Assembly: GCF_900167465.1 (NCBI RefSeq)
Contig: NZ_FUWR01000007.1
Coordinates: forward strand, 62,001-126,000
Reading direction: 5' to 3'
Source of the DNA: Trichlorobacter thiogenes
GTDB taxonomy: Bacteria > Desulfobacterota > Desulfuromonadia > Geobacterales > Pseudopelobacteraceae
Length of the DNA stretch: 64,000 nucleotides
The position numbers and the translations under genes were made by a program. Below the pieces are notes generated by a model. The model was not told where the DNA came from. It was given only the letters and a program-made list of their open reading frames with translations, and did no database searches. Positions 34,937-42,490 of this stretch are shown in pieces. Numbering within the stretch: position 1 is the first letter of the stretch; each line of letters starts with the position of its first letter.

Positions 34937-35313
34937 GGTTTGAAGCGCAACTTACACCTAGCAGCAAGGACGGAGGCAAAGATGTTATCCTTACCTGTCG
35001 TGCTGCATCCAAGGCTCATACTTACTATGTCGAGATTAAGCATTGGCGTTCTGGCCAGCATGTTGGGCAAACAGCAGTAACAGAATTCCTTAATGTTATC
35101 GTTAATGAAGAAATATCAGGTGGGCTTTTTCTGTCCACCTATGGCTTTTGTTCTAATGCAGTCGAGTCTCTTACTGAAATTCAGCGACAACGCCTCCGTT
35201 TTGGGGAAGAATCAAAAATTGCTACCCTATGCAAATCCTATATCAAGGCCAAGTCCGGTATTTGGTCGCCTGAAGTTACTCCGGTAGAAACACTTTATGA
35301 AGCAACATTTTGA
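34922..35313 (+). pseudogene. Mrr-like restriction endonuclease, C-terminal part (second nuclease domain, out of frame)
   Basis: About 128 codons in the -1 frame relative to the preceding part. It begins FEGLGFEAQLTPSSKDGGKDV, the classic Mrr_cat opening, with the catalytic Asp in KDGGKDV and E-I-K in YYVEIKHW. QTAVTEFLNVI and GGLFLSTYGF follow. There is no ribosome site for independent translation; the nearest start-like codon is a GTG at 34891 inside the first part. Restoring one T in the run at 34923-34926 would give a single protein of about 325 residues with two nuclease domains. A sequencing error, a true inactivating mutation or programmed -1 slippage are all possible. Confidence 0.65.
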
Positions 35314-35351
35314 CTTTTACTTTCATCCAATAAACTTATGAGGAGGTCACA

Positions 35352-36275
35352 GTGGGAAAACAACTTTCTCCTACCGCAGTTATGGCGCTAAAAGAAGCAC
35401 TCTGTTCAGTTTATTGGTACAAATCTGATCTTCGTAGTTTTTTGCAGTTATGTCTTTCAAACCCTTCACTCCTCTCAAAATTCAATTGGGAAAACTATAA
35501 GCGGCAAATAGTTTCTGACTTAATTGACCTTCTTGTAGGTAGTCCTGATAAGTATATTGGCGACCTAACAAAGATATGTTATGAACTGTGTAAGATTAAA
35601 GATTTCAACCACTTAAAGCAGCTTGACGACGGTACTTCTAAAGTTGAACGAGCGCGGGCAGCAATTTTGCAGCTTAGACAGTTGGTTGAACCGCATCAAG
35701 ATATAAAACGTGAACAAGATGAAATTGAAAAAAGGCAAGAAATTGCAGCAAAAAAACTTCGCGATAACGTTGCTGTACGTCAGAAGCTTGAAGAAATAAG
35801 AATGAGGTATATGTCACTCATTGGGGCCAGCAATGCGCAGACAAGAGGTTTTGAGCTTGAGAAAATTATGTATGATCTGTTTGAGTTATTTGATCTGGAT
35901 CCAAAAGCTTCTTTCAAGAACCTAGGAGAACAGGTTGATGGTGCATTTGCTCTTGAAGGTACAGACTATCTTTTCGAGGCTAAGTGGCAAAAAGAACTTG
36001 TCAATAAAGCTGATCTTGCAGCTTTTTCTGACAAAGTCAGAACCAAATTGGAAAACACCTTGGGAGTGTTTTTATCAATAAACGGGTTCTCAACCGATGG
36101 AGTGGCTGCACATCAGGCGGGAGGAGCATCGATCATTCTTATGGATGGTGGTGATCTTATGGCTGTATTTGAAGAAAGAATCGACTTTGTAAGTCTACTG
36201 CTACGAAAAAAAAGATATGCAGCACAGACAGGCAATATCTACCTAAGTTACTTTCAGATGGTCGCTGCAAAATGA
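35352..36275 (+). CDS. PD-(D/E)xK nuclease with helical N-terminal domain (putative defence effector)
   Basis: A 307-residue protein. Residues 1-110 form an all-helical domain (LSPTAVMALKEALCSVYWYKSDLRSFL ... LDDGTSKVERARAAI), which I believe recurs in front of varied effector domains, but I cannot name it with certainty. Residues ~112-160 are a charged coiled coil. Residues 165-300 form a restriction-endonuclease-like domain with E168/E170 (GFELEKIMYDLF), D196 (GEQVDGAF) and E209-A-K211 (YLFEAKWQ). AGGAGG lies 5 bases before the GTG start. It follows the split nuclease gene by 38 bases and shares its AT-rich composition, so the two were probably acquired together. The function is inferred to be antiphage or anti-plasmid. 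Confidence 0.72.
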   Translation: MGKQLSPTAVMALKEALCSVYWYKSDLRSFLQLCLSNPSLLSKFNWENYKRQIVSDLIDLLVGSPDKYIGDLTKICYELCKIKDFNHLKQLDDGTSKVERARAAILQLRQLVEPHQDIKREQDEIEKRQEIAAKKLRDNVAVRQKLEEIRMRYMSLIGASNAQTRGFELEKIMYDLFELFDLDPKASFKNLGEQVDGAFALEGTDYLFEAKWQKELVNKADLAAFSDKVRTKLENTLGVFLSINGFSTDGVAAHQAGGASIILMDGGDLMAVFEERIDFVSLLLRKKRYAAQTGNIYLSYFQMVAAK

Positions 36276-36346
36276 GTCCAACTAGCGCCAAGACTGGCCA
36301 AGAAACAGCCGGTCAGGCTTATGGCGTTGAAACAAAAGGTCTCATC

Positions 36347-36736
36347 ATGAAGAACACAGAAGCAAGGAGTGATGAAATAAACACTGGTGCAGAATCGATG
36401 GTTACGGTGGCTGTGTACGATACAACCTATGTGGCCGGGCTGGCTAAAAGTGAGCTGGAGTCCTATGACATCCCGGTGTTTTTGGTTGACGAGTACACGA
36501 TTGGCGTGAACAGCCTGTATGCAAACGCACTTGGTGGTATCAAGGTTAAGGTGCCGGAACGGTATGCTGAGGATGCCAGCCGGATATTGCGGCAGGAACT
36601 GCTACCTGAGGAAGAGGCGCTGATGCAGGATTTTGAGTCATCCACCCAGCCATTCCCCAAGTCTCTTGCCTGGCTCTACCTGCTGCTGGGGGCATCCGGC
36701 GTTGTTGGTTTTATCATGATGTTACTGCGGGCGTAA
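36347..36736 (+). CDS. DUF2007 putative signal-transducing protein with C-terminal membrane helix
   Basis: A ~129-residue protein. Residues ~18-95 match the DUF2007 (GlnB-like) pattern: VTVAVYDTTYVAGLAKSELESYDIPVFLVDE, GGIKVKVPERYAEDASRIL. A hydrophobic helix near residues 105-127 (LAWLYLLLGASGVVGFIMMLL) anchors it. The ATG at 36347 is chosen; the frame is open back to 36272, overlapping the nuclease gene end, but without a family match. The GC-rich codon use contrasts with the nucleases before it, so it belongs to the host-like DNA again. Role unknown. Confidence 0.72.
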   Translation: MKNTEARSDEINTGAESMVTVAVYDTTYVAGLAKSELESYDIPVFLVDEYTIGVNSLYANALGGIKVKVPERYAEDASRILRQELLPEEEALMQDFESSTQPFPKSLAWLYLLLGASGVVGFIMMLLRA

Positions 36737-36859
36737 CGAGTGGTCTCAAGGATAAATCAGGGACATCCCCTGTCTCGGTCCTGCACAAATTAGCCCTGGT
36801 AAGCGATTGGCCAGCGCCCCTCACAGCAATGCATGAACGAGGAATCAGTCGTAAGGCGT

Positions 36860-37207
36860 CTACGCATGTTTCAGCGGATGTTCTTTCAAATAGGTTCTTA
36901 ATGCATCATCAATCCGGGATTGCCACCCTGCTCCAGAGGATTTGAAATTATCCACCACATCCTGAGACAGCCGGATAGCAATTGATTTTTTGGTGGGGGC
37001 TTTTTGTGGACCACGAGTCCCCGGACGATGAATGGTAGCTTGTGCCCAATCCTCATCGGTTTTAAGGAAATTGTCCGGGTCGGCCATGGCCATCCGTTCA
37101 ACCTCTGCCTCGGAAAGGTTGCTGACTCGTTCCTTATCGGTCATTATTTTACCTTTGGAACGCAGCTCCTTGATTTCATCCGAGGTTCGTCTAGCTATTT
37201 TGGCCAT
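36860..37207 (-). CDS. brnA: BrnA antitoxin
   Basis: A 115-residue antitoxin of the BrnTA type II system, which binds and inhibits BrnT and represses the operon. The N-terminal half is polar and unstructured-looking. The C-terminal half carries the BrnA motif KKSIAIRLSQDVVDNFKSSGAGWQSRIDDALRTYL, a ribbon-helix-helix DNA-binding fold. The ATG at 37207 overlaps the end of the toxin gene by 17 bases. In this system the toxin gene comes first, as seen here on the minus strand. Confidence 0.9.
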   Translation of the reverse strand: MAKIARRTSDEIKELRSKGKIMTDKERVSNLSEAEVERMAMADPDNFLKTDEDWAQATIHRPGTRGPQKAPTKKSIAIRLSQDVVDNFKSSGAGWQSRIDDALRTYLKEHPLKHA

Positions 37208-37466
37208 AATAGAGGCTCCTTTCCTTGCGACTTGCCTTGCGTAGCGAAATACAGCGGACGGCATCTCTACGTAACGTGTAGGTGAGCGAAAGAACTACCA
37301 CTTCGCCGCCTACTTCGGCAATATCCAGCCATCGGTGTTCATTTGGCCGATGACTTTCAACCGTAATCTTCGTTGGTGATTCATAGACAAGCTGGCCGTC
37401 GGCAAGGTCATAACCGTGCTTTTCAAAGTTTTTCAGCCGCTTGTTTTCGTCCCATTCGTAGATCAT
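37191..37466 (-). CDS. brnT: BrnT ribonuclease toxin
   Basis: A 91-residue RelE-fold ribonuclease toxin. MIYEWDENKRLKNFEKHGYDL is the hallmark start, followed by HRWLDIAEVGGEVVVLSLTYTLR and the C-terminal CISLRKASRKERSLYY. The ATG at 37466 is used because the frame upstream of it is not family-like. A GTATATAC palindrome at 37474-37481, 7 bases before the start, is a probable BrnA operator. The pair lies in the accessory segment between the Mo and Fe-S subunit genes. Confidence 0.9.
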   Translation of the reverse strand: MIYEWDENKRLKNFEKHGYDLADGQLVYESPTKITVESHRPNEHRWLDIAEVGGEVVVLSLTYTLRRDAVRCISLRKASRKERSLYYGQNS

Positions 37467-37582
37467 GTTTATTGTATATACGTTTTGCTGTGGTTGGTCA
37501 ACTGCCAGCAGTCTGTCTGACTGAGGAGTTCGTAGCATAAATTTGACGGGGCGAAACGTACCAAACCCAGAAAGGAAAACAG

Positions 37583-37960
37583 ATGAAGAATCTGATTATC
37601 CCCATTTGTATCCTGGCGGTTATCTTTTGTACTGCGTTGTTTAACGACCGCTGTCTTGCAGGGGAGCAGATCGCAGGCGGTAACTCTCCAACAGCGGTAA
37701 CCAAACCAGAAGTGGTTGCTGCGGCAAACTTTGCGGTCACTGAACAGGCAAAGGTGATCCAGAAAGAGCAGAAAACAGCAACAAAGCTGAGTCTGGTCTC
37801 AATCATCAGTGCAGAAGAGCAGGTTGTCTCCGGCATGAACTATCACCTTGCGCTGAAGGTGAAACTGAACGGCAAGCTGAAAAAAGCAGAGGCAACGGTC
37901 TGGTGGCAGGCCTGGAACAAGGAAGCACCGTACAAATTGACTGCATGGAAATGGAAATAG
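37583..37960 (+). CDS. Secreted cystatin-like protein (putative cysteine protease inhibitor)
   Basis: A 125-residue protein with a signal peptide (residues 1-26, hydrophobic core LIIPICILAVIFCTALF). The mature part follows the cystatin plan. A Gly pair near the start (IAGGNSP, 30-36) is followed by a helix (TKPEVVAAANFAVTEQA), the inhibitory loop QVVSG (80-84, fitting QxVxG) followed by MNYHLALKVKL, and a Trp-rich C-terminus (TVWWQAWNK, LTAWKWK). Cystatins block papain-like proteases. Bacterial examples are rare and little studied. The target, if any, would be periplasmic or outside the cell. Ribosome site AGAAAGGA precedes the ATG. Confidence 0.72.
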   Translation: MKNLIIPICILAVIFCTALFNDRCLAGEQIAGGNSPTAVTKPEVVAAANFAVTEQAKVIQKEQKTATKLSLVSIISAEEQVVSGMNYHLALKVKLNGKLKKAEATVWWQAWNKEAPYKLTAWKWK

Positions 37961-37984
37961 TTTACTGTTTAGCACTGAGGCCTC

Positions 37985-38284
37985 ATGAAGAAACCGTTTT
38001 ATAGCTGGGAAGGCGATACGCTGGTGCTTAACATTCTGGGTACCCCGAATGCCAAGCGGGATGCCATCGGCAAGGTGAAGGGACATCAGCTGTGCGTCAG
38101 TGTCACGGCAGTGCCCCGCGCAGGCCGGGCAACCGATCATATGGTGCGGTTTCTGGCTGATGAGTTTGGCGTGTCAGTCAGCGATATTCAGGTTGTGTTC
38201 GGGCGGATGAATGTCAACAAGCAACTGCGGATCAAGGCACCCAAACGGGTGCCTGCAGTGATTGGACAGCAGGAGTTGTATTAA
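37985..38284 (+). CDS. DUF167/YggU-family protein
   Basis: A 99-residue conserved protein of unknown function. Family marks are LVLNILGTPNAKRDAIG, AVPRAGRATDHMVRFLADEFGVSVSDIQVV and the RIKAPKRVP end. It starts 24 bases after the cystatin-like gene on the same strand and ends 86 bases before the 2Fe-2S subunit gene. Its role is unknown throughout bacteria. Confidence 0.85.
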   Translation: MKKPFYSWEGDTLVLNILGTPNAKRDAIGKVKGHQLCVSVTAVPRAGRATDHMVRFLADEFGVSVSDIQVVFGRMNVNKQLRIKAPKRVPAVIGQQELY

Positions 38285-38370
38285 CCCACGGTATCGGCTG
38301 GGGCGGGACAATTTCGTTTGATTAGGCGCTGTGCAAGCCATACAACTACAGAAGAGCGGAAAATATCTAC

Positions 38371-38838
38371 ATGACGATTCGATTTAATCTAAACAGTATC
38401 CCAACTGAATGCGACTGCCCTTCTGACCGTCGGGTAATTGACCTGCTGCGTGAAGACCTGGGCCTGACCGGCAGCAAGGAAGGCTGCGGCACTGGCGAGT
38501 GCGGCGCTTGCACCATCCTGGTTGATGGCGTGCCCAAACTGGCCTGTCTGATGCTGGCGGCCCAACTGGAAGGGACGCAGGTGGAGACGGTTGAGGCACT
38601 GCAACAGACCGATCAAGGCCGCGCCCTGATGACCGCCTTTGCTGAAGAAGGGGCGGTGCAGTGCGGCTACTGTATTCCCGGTATGGAGATGGCCTCGCTG
38701 GCGTTGCTACGGCAGGAAGAACCACTGAACCGCGAGCAGATCAAGGAAGGGCTGTCCGGCAACCTCTGCCGCTGCACCGGCTATGTCAAGATTGTAGATG
38801 CGGTGGAACGTGCTGTACAGGAGTGCTGTAAAATCTAA
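38371..38838 (+). CDS. Xanthine dehydrogenase family, [2Fe-2S] subunit
   Basis: A 155-residue small subunit carrying two [2Fe-2S] clusters. The plant-ferredoxin-type cluster is bound by Cys in GSKEGCGTGECGACTILVDG plus KLACLM. The C-terminal helical cluster is bound by GAVQCGYCIPGMEM and GNLCRCTGYVKIV. It passes electrons from the molybdenum site to FAD. The gene is cut off from the Mo-subunit gene by accessory DNA and from the FAD-subunit gene by a toxin-antitoxin pair. Confidence 0.93.
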   Translation: MTIRFNLNSIPTECDCPSDRRVIDLLREDLGLTGSKEGCGTGECGACTILVDGVPKLACLMLAAQLEGTQVETVEALQQTDQGRALMTAFAEEGAVQCGYCIPGMEMASLALLRQEEPLNREQIKEGLSGNLCRCTGYVKIVDAVERAVQECCKI

Positions 38839-38873
38839 CAATACTCTTTACAGTGTTATTTATAGTGTGGTTA

Positions 38874-38890
38874 ACTGTATTTGATACAGT
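38874..38890. promoter_or_regulatory. Operator-like inverted repeat of the Phd/RelE-type pair
   Basis: ACTGTA-tttga-TACAGT, with 6-bp perfect arms, sits 15 bases before the antitoxin start. Further ACAGTG half-sites lie just upstream (CTTTACAGTG near 38847). Autoregulation by the antitoxin is inferred. Confidence 0.5.
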
Positions 38891-38905
38891 GCTAAGGAGG
38901 CTGCC

Positions 38906-39163
38906 ATGCCGCATATATCCGCCAATGATCTGAAAGTAAAAGGTGTTGTCGCCATAGAGGCGATGCTGGCCAATCAGCCGGAAGCGATTATTTCCGTGCG
39001 GGGCAAGGAGCGTTTTGTGGTGATGGATATGGAGCAGTACCATTATCTGCGGGAATGCGAGCTGGAAGCGGCGCTTGCCCAAACCCGCACCGACCTTGCT
39101 GAAGGGCGTTTTGTCAAGGGAAGTCCTGAAGAGCATGTTGCCCGTCTGAAAGCAGCAGCATGA
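38906..39163 (+). CDS. Phd/YefM-type antitoxin
   Basis: An 85-residue antitoxin. MPHISANDLKVKGVVAIEAML is the beta-strand/helix opening of the Phd fold. VRGKERFVVMDMEQYHYLRECE matches the second part, and the C-terminal ~30 residues (RTDLAEGRFVKGSPEEHVARL) are the toxin-binding tail. AAGGAGG precedes the ATG. It overlaps the toxin gene by 4 bases. The pair is inserted between the Fe-S and FAD subunit genes of the molybdoenzyme. Confidence 0.85.
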   Translation: MPHISANDLKVKGVVAIEAMLANQPEAIISVRGKERFVVMDMEQYHYLRECELEAALAQTRTDLAEGRFVKGSPEEHVARLKAAA

Positions 39164-39435
39164 GTTGGTCACTGGTCTTTACCGAACAGTATGAAAAACG
39201 GGCGCACCGTTTTCTTAAGCGTCATCCCGAACTGGAAAAACAGTATCTGAAAACTCTGCAACTGCTGGAAGCGAACCCGTTTCACCCCTCGTTGCGGCTG
39301 CATCCGCTTGCTGGCCGACTCTTAGGCCTGCATTCAGTTTCCATCAATCTTTCCTACCGTATTACGCTTGAACTCCTGATTCAGGATCAGGAAATCATCC
39401 CGGTAAATGTGGGCGACCATGACACAGTGTACTGA
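39160..39435 (+). CDS. RelE/YafQ-type mRNA interferase toxin
   Basis: A 91-residue toxin of the RelE/ParE superfamily. WSLVFTEQYEKRAHRFLKRHPEL, LEANPFHPSLRLHPLAGRL and the C-terminal SVSINLSYRITLEL ... IIPVNVGDHDTVY give the family layout, with candidate catalytic basic and His residues (K, H, R, H). It overlaps its antitoxin by 4 bases. Its 3' end overlaps the probable start of the FAD-subunit gene, so insertion of the pair appears to have changed how that gene is translated. Confidence 0.85.
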   Translation: MSWSLVFTEQYEKRAHRFLKRHPELEKQYLKTLQLLEANPFHPSLRLHPLAGRLLGLHSVSINLSYRITLELLIQDQEIIPVNVGDHDTVY

Positions 39436-40279
39436 CAGGTGCAAAAGGCAGATCAGCTTTCCAGTTACTATTGAAGAGCTGTTCGCAGTGCAGGAGCAGC
39501 AGCCGGAAGCCAGAATCATGGCCGGTGGCACTGATCTTTTAGTGGCGCTGCGTCACGGGCCCCAGGATACACGGCCAATTATCTGCCTGGAACGGATTGA
39601 GGAGCTGCGCCGGATTGACGAGCTGCCGGACAACAGCGTCAGCATCGGCGCTGCTGTCACGTTTGGTTCCATCGTGCGCAGTCCTCTGTTGAAGGCGCGT
39701 TATTCGCTGCTGACCCAGGCTGCCTCAACCGTGGGTGGTCCGGCTATCCGCAACATGGCCAGCATCGGCGGTAATATCGTCACCGCTTCCCCTGCTGCTG
39801 ATTCTCTGCCTGCCTTGTATCTGCTGGATGCCCAACTGGAGCTGCGTTCTACAACAGGTAGTCGGACCATGGCGATTGCTGAGTTTATGCTTGGGCCACG
39901 TCGGACCCTGCTGCAGCCGGGGGAGATCATCAGCCGGATTATCCTGCCCCCTGCACAGGATTGGAGCATCCAGCTTTTTGAAAAGGTTGGCCGCCGTAAA
40001 TCCCTGGCCATTGCTGTGGCATCACTGGCAGCAATGCTGCGGCTGGCTGCTGATGGCACGGTTGTTGAGGCCCGTTTTGCCTGGGGCAGTGTCGGGCCGA
40101 CCGTGCTGCGTTGTCCGGCTGCCGAAGCGCTGCTCAAGGGCCAACCATTATCAGAAGCTGTGCTGACTGAGGCTGCTGCCCTGGTTCAAGATGCGGTCAG
40201 CCCGATTGACGATATCCGGGCTTCTGCCGACTATCGCCGGACTGTGGCAGGCAACCTGCTGCTCAGGCTGGTTGCCTGA
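39419..40279 (+). CDS. Xanthine dehydrogenase family, FAD-binding subunit
   Basis: A ~286-residue subunit that transfers electrons to NAD+ or another acceptor. FAD motifs are MAGGTDLLVALRHG and TVGGPAIRNMASIGGNIVTASPAADSLP, and the C-terminal CO dehydrogenase-flavoprotein domain ends with DYRRTVAGNLLLR. The first ~16 residues (MTQCTDRCKRQ) do not look like the family and come from sequence overlapping the toxin gene. ATG 39419 or 39407 are the only starts, both without a good ribosome site, so reinitiation after the toxin is likely. The stop overlaps the next ATG by one base. Confidence 0.87.
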   Translation: MTQCTDRCKRQISFPVTIEELFAVQEQQPEARIMAGGTDLLVALRHGPQDTRPIICLERIEELRRIDELPDNSVSIGAAVTFGSIVRSPLLKARYSLLTQAASTVGGPAIRNMASIGGNIVTASPAADSLPALYLLDAQLELRSTTGSRTMAIAEFMLGPRRTLLQPGEIISRIILPPAQDWSIQLFEKVGRRKSLAIAVASLAAMLRLAADGTVVEARFAWGSVGPTVLRCPAAEALLKGQPLSEAVLTEAAALVQDAVSPIDDIRASADYRRTVAGNLLLRLVA

Positions 40280-41433
40280 TGTCAAACTCCCTTGTAACCC
40301 GTCCCTTTCTGCTGCTCTGCATCCAGTTTCTGGCCGTTTCAACAATTGTCGCAAACTTCTTTCCCCTGCAGGAATACCTGACCTCTTTGGGCATGCCTGC
40401 TGCCTCAGCCGGTTTTATTCTGGGGGCTGATGCCCTGGCAGCCCTGATTGTACAACCGTTTATTACCCCGCTGATTACCGCCCGTACTGCCCGGCGCTGG
40501 CTGCTGGCCGGTGCCTTGATCCTTGCTACAGCATTGATTATGGAGGGAACCTGTAACAGTGAGTTTGCCTTTACGCTAGCCCGTCTGCTGCAGGGGGCCG
40601 GGTTTATCTGCGTGGTGGCGGCGATCATGCCGCTGTTTGTGCTCTGCATCCCCCGTGAAATGAGTGGCCGGGCCTTTGGCTGGATCTCGCTGGTGCGGCT
40701 GATCCCCTATGCCGTGGTGCCGCTCCTGTTTGACCTGTTTAAGATCGCTCCATCTGCCCTGGGTGGCGTGATCCGCTGGTCAGCCCTGCTGGCGTTGCTG
40801 GCAGGGGCGTTGCTATGGCTGCTGCCCCGTTTCCCCCAGGAGCAGGAACCAGCCACCGGGGCATCTTTTGCCGGGATCAAAAACAGCCTGTCTGACCGGA
40901 ACCTGCTGTTGCTGTTTGCTGCCACGGTGCTGCTGTATGCCGGGTATGCTGCCACCTTCTTCTATTTAAAAGGGTTTGGCCGGGCAGCTGGCCTGGGTAA
41001 CAGCGGCCTGTTTTTTACGGTTGCAACCGTGATGATGATGCTGGTCCGCTTGTTTGGTGGCAGCCTGTTTGACCGTTTTGACAAACGTCTAATGAATATG
41101 GTTTTTCTGGCGCTGTCAGCAATAGGTACCGGTTTGATCCTGTCTGCAACCAACGCTACCATCCTGCTTGGGCTGGCGGTGGTCTGCGGCATCGGTTGGG
41201 GCGTGGTGATGCCGCTCCTGAATGCCCTGATTTTTGATCTGTCCCGGCCTGAAGCACGGGGACTTAACCAGAACCTTGGACTGTTGATGCTGCAGTGCGG
41301 CTTTTTTCTAGGGCCGCTGGCTGGTGGCTGGCTGTTGCCACAGGGCGGGTATCCGCTTCTGTTTGGTGCGGCAGCCTGTGCGCTGTTGCTGGCAGCCGGG
41401 CTGGTGATGCTGATAAGGAACAGGGATGTCTGA
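40279..41433 (+). CDS. MFS transporter in the molybdoenzyme locus
   Basis: A 384-residue permease with about 12 membrane helices, starting with a family-typical first helix (LLLCIQFLAVSTIVANFFPLQ) and containing loop motifs such as RLLQGAGF and GGSLFDRFDKRLMN (between helices 8 and 9). Its position, overlapping the FAD-subunit gene by one base and the XdhC gene by 8, suggests that it takes up the enzyme's substrate or exports its product. The substrate cannot be read from the sequence. Confidence 0.87.
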   Translation: MSNSLVTRPFLLLCIQFLAVSTIVANFFPLQEYLTSLGMPAASAGFILGADALAALIVQPFITPLITARTARRWLLAGALILATALIMEGTCNSEFAFTLARLLQGAGFICVVAAIMPLFVLCIPREMSGRAFGWISLVRLIPYAVVPLLFDLFKIAPSALGGVIRWSALLALLAGALLWLLPRFPQEQEPATGASFAGIKNSLSDRNLLLLFAATVLLYAGYAATFFYLKGFGRAAGLGNSGLFFTVATVMMMLVRLFGGSLFDRFDKRLMNMVFLALSAIGTGLILSATNATILLGLAVVCGIGWGVVMPLLNALIFDLSRPEARGLNQNLGLLMLQCGFFLGPLAGGWLLPQGGYPLLFGAAACALLLAAGLVMLIRNRDV

Positions 41434-42349
41434 GGCGCTACAGATACTGAATGAGGTAGCAACAACCGGTTCCGGCGCACTGGCCTTGGTCGTTGAACGT
41501 CGTGGCTCTGCCCCCCGTGGGGTGGGGGCCATGCTCTTGCTCCGCCCGGATGGCAGCTGCAGTGGCACCGTAGGGGGTGGCAGTCTGGAACAGCAGGTTG
41601 TTAATGCCCTGCGCCAGCTACAGCAAGACGGTCATGGCGTTATCCGCTCATTTCAGTTGCTGCCGGAGCAGGATGGTATGCCCTGTGGCGGCAGTCTGAC
41701 CCTGCTGCTGGTAGGGCTCTGTCCTGCAGCGATCCCTGTCTTTGCTGCAGTAACAGCCAGACTGGAAGCGGGCAGGGGCTGCAATCTGCTGGTTGGTTTA
41801 ACGGATAATGGCCAGGCCTGCTGGTCTGTTGATATGCCATCTGTTGAAGCCCTACATTGCTACAGCATTCCCCTGCAGCCTGTTCCTGGGCTGTTGATCT
41901 GCGGGGCAGGGCATATTGCTCAGGCATTGGCACCCATGGCAATAACCGCAGGATTCAAGGTCACGGTGCTTGATGACCGGGCTGAACTGATTGGTTCTGA
42001 TCGTTTTCAGTCCCCTGTTGAAACCGCCTTGGTTGCAGGGTTTAAAGGCTGTCTGAACTGTCAACAGATTACACCAGCCACCTCCCTGCTGATTGTTACC
42101 TACGGACACCAGCATGACCGGATTGTGCTGGAACAGGCCCTGGCAACCAATGCCGGGTATATCGGCATGGTGGGCAGCAAACGCAAGCGGGAAGAGCTGT
42201 TTAGTCAACTGCGTGTTGTCGGTGTCAGTGACGCAGATCTGGACCGCGTACATTGCCCGGTGGGGCTGGCCATTGGAGCGGAAACCCCGGCAGAGATTGC
42301 GGTCAGTATCCTGGCTGAGATGATTACGGTTCGCAGGAGCAGGCAATGA
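41426..42349 (+). CDS. xdhC: XdhC-family molybdenum cofactor sulfuration/insertion factor
   Basis: A 307-residue maturation protein for molybdenum hydroxylases. It binds Moco, aids its sulfuration and delivers it to the large subunit. The N-terminal XdhC/CoxI domain has VVERRGSAPRGVGAMLLL and GTVGGGSLEQQV. The C-terminal Rossmann domain has LLICGAGHIAQALAPMA and YIGMVGSKRKREELF, ending with GLAIGAETPAEIAVSILAEM. It overlaps the transporter gene by 8 bases. Its presence supports a sulfurated Mo site of the xanthine dehydrogenase type. Confidence 0.92.
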   Translation: MSEALQILNEVATTGSGALALVVERRGSAPRGVGAMLLLRPDGSCSGTVGGGSLEQQVVNALRQLQQDGHGVIRSFQLLPEQDGMPCGGSLTLLLVGLCPAAIPVFAAVTARLEAGRGCNLLVGLTDNGQACWSVDMPSVEALHCYSIPLQPVPGLLICGAGHIAQALAPMAITAGFKVTVLDDRAELIGSDRFQSPVETALVAGFKGCLNCQQITPATSLLIVTYGHQHDRIVLEQALATNAGYIGMVGSKRKREELFSQLRVVGVSDADLDRVHCPVGLAIGAETPAEIAVSILAEMITVRRSRQ

Positions 42350-42367
42350 ACCTTGAAAAGGCAGTAG

Positions 42368-42471
42368 CACGCGGAGCCGCGGAGACGCGAAGAATGAAAT
42401 CAGGCTGTTACGGCAGGTTGTGGTTTAGCCCGCATGATTGTTTTTCTCCGCGAACTCCGCGGCTCCGCGTG
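42368..42471. repeat. Inverted repeat with perfect 17-bp arms between xdhC and the MocA-like gene
   Basis: CACGCGGAGCCGCGGAG (42368-42384) and CTCCGCGGCTCCGCGTG (42455-42471) are exact reverse complements, 70 bases apart. Each arm is itself partly palindromic (CCGCGG core). The form resembles short dispersed elements found in many genomes. In the transcript it would form a strong stem upstream of the MocA-like gene, whose ribosome site is weak. Confidence 0.65.
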
Positions 42472-42490
42472 AGAAATTGCGCTTTTTAGG

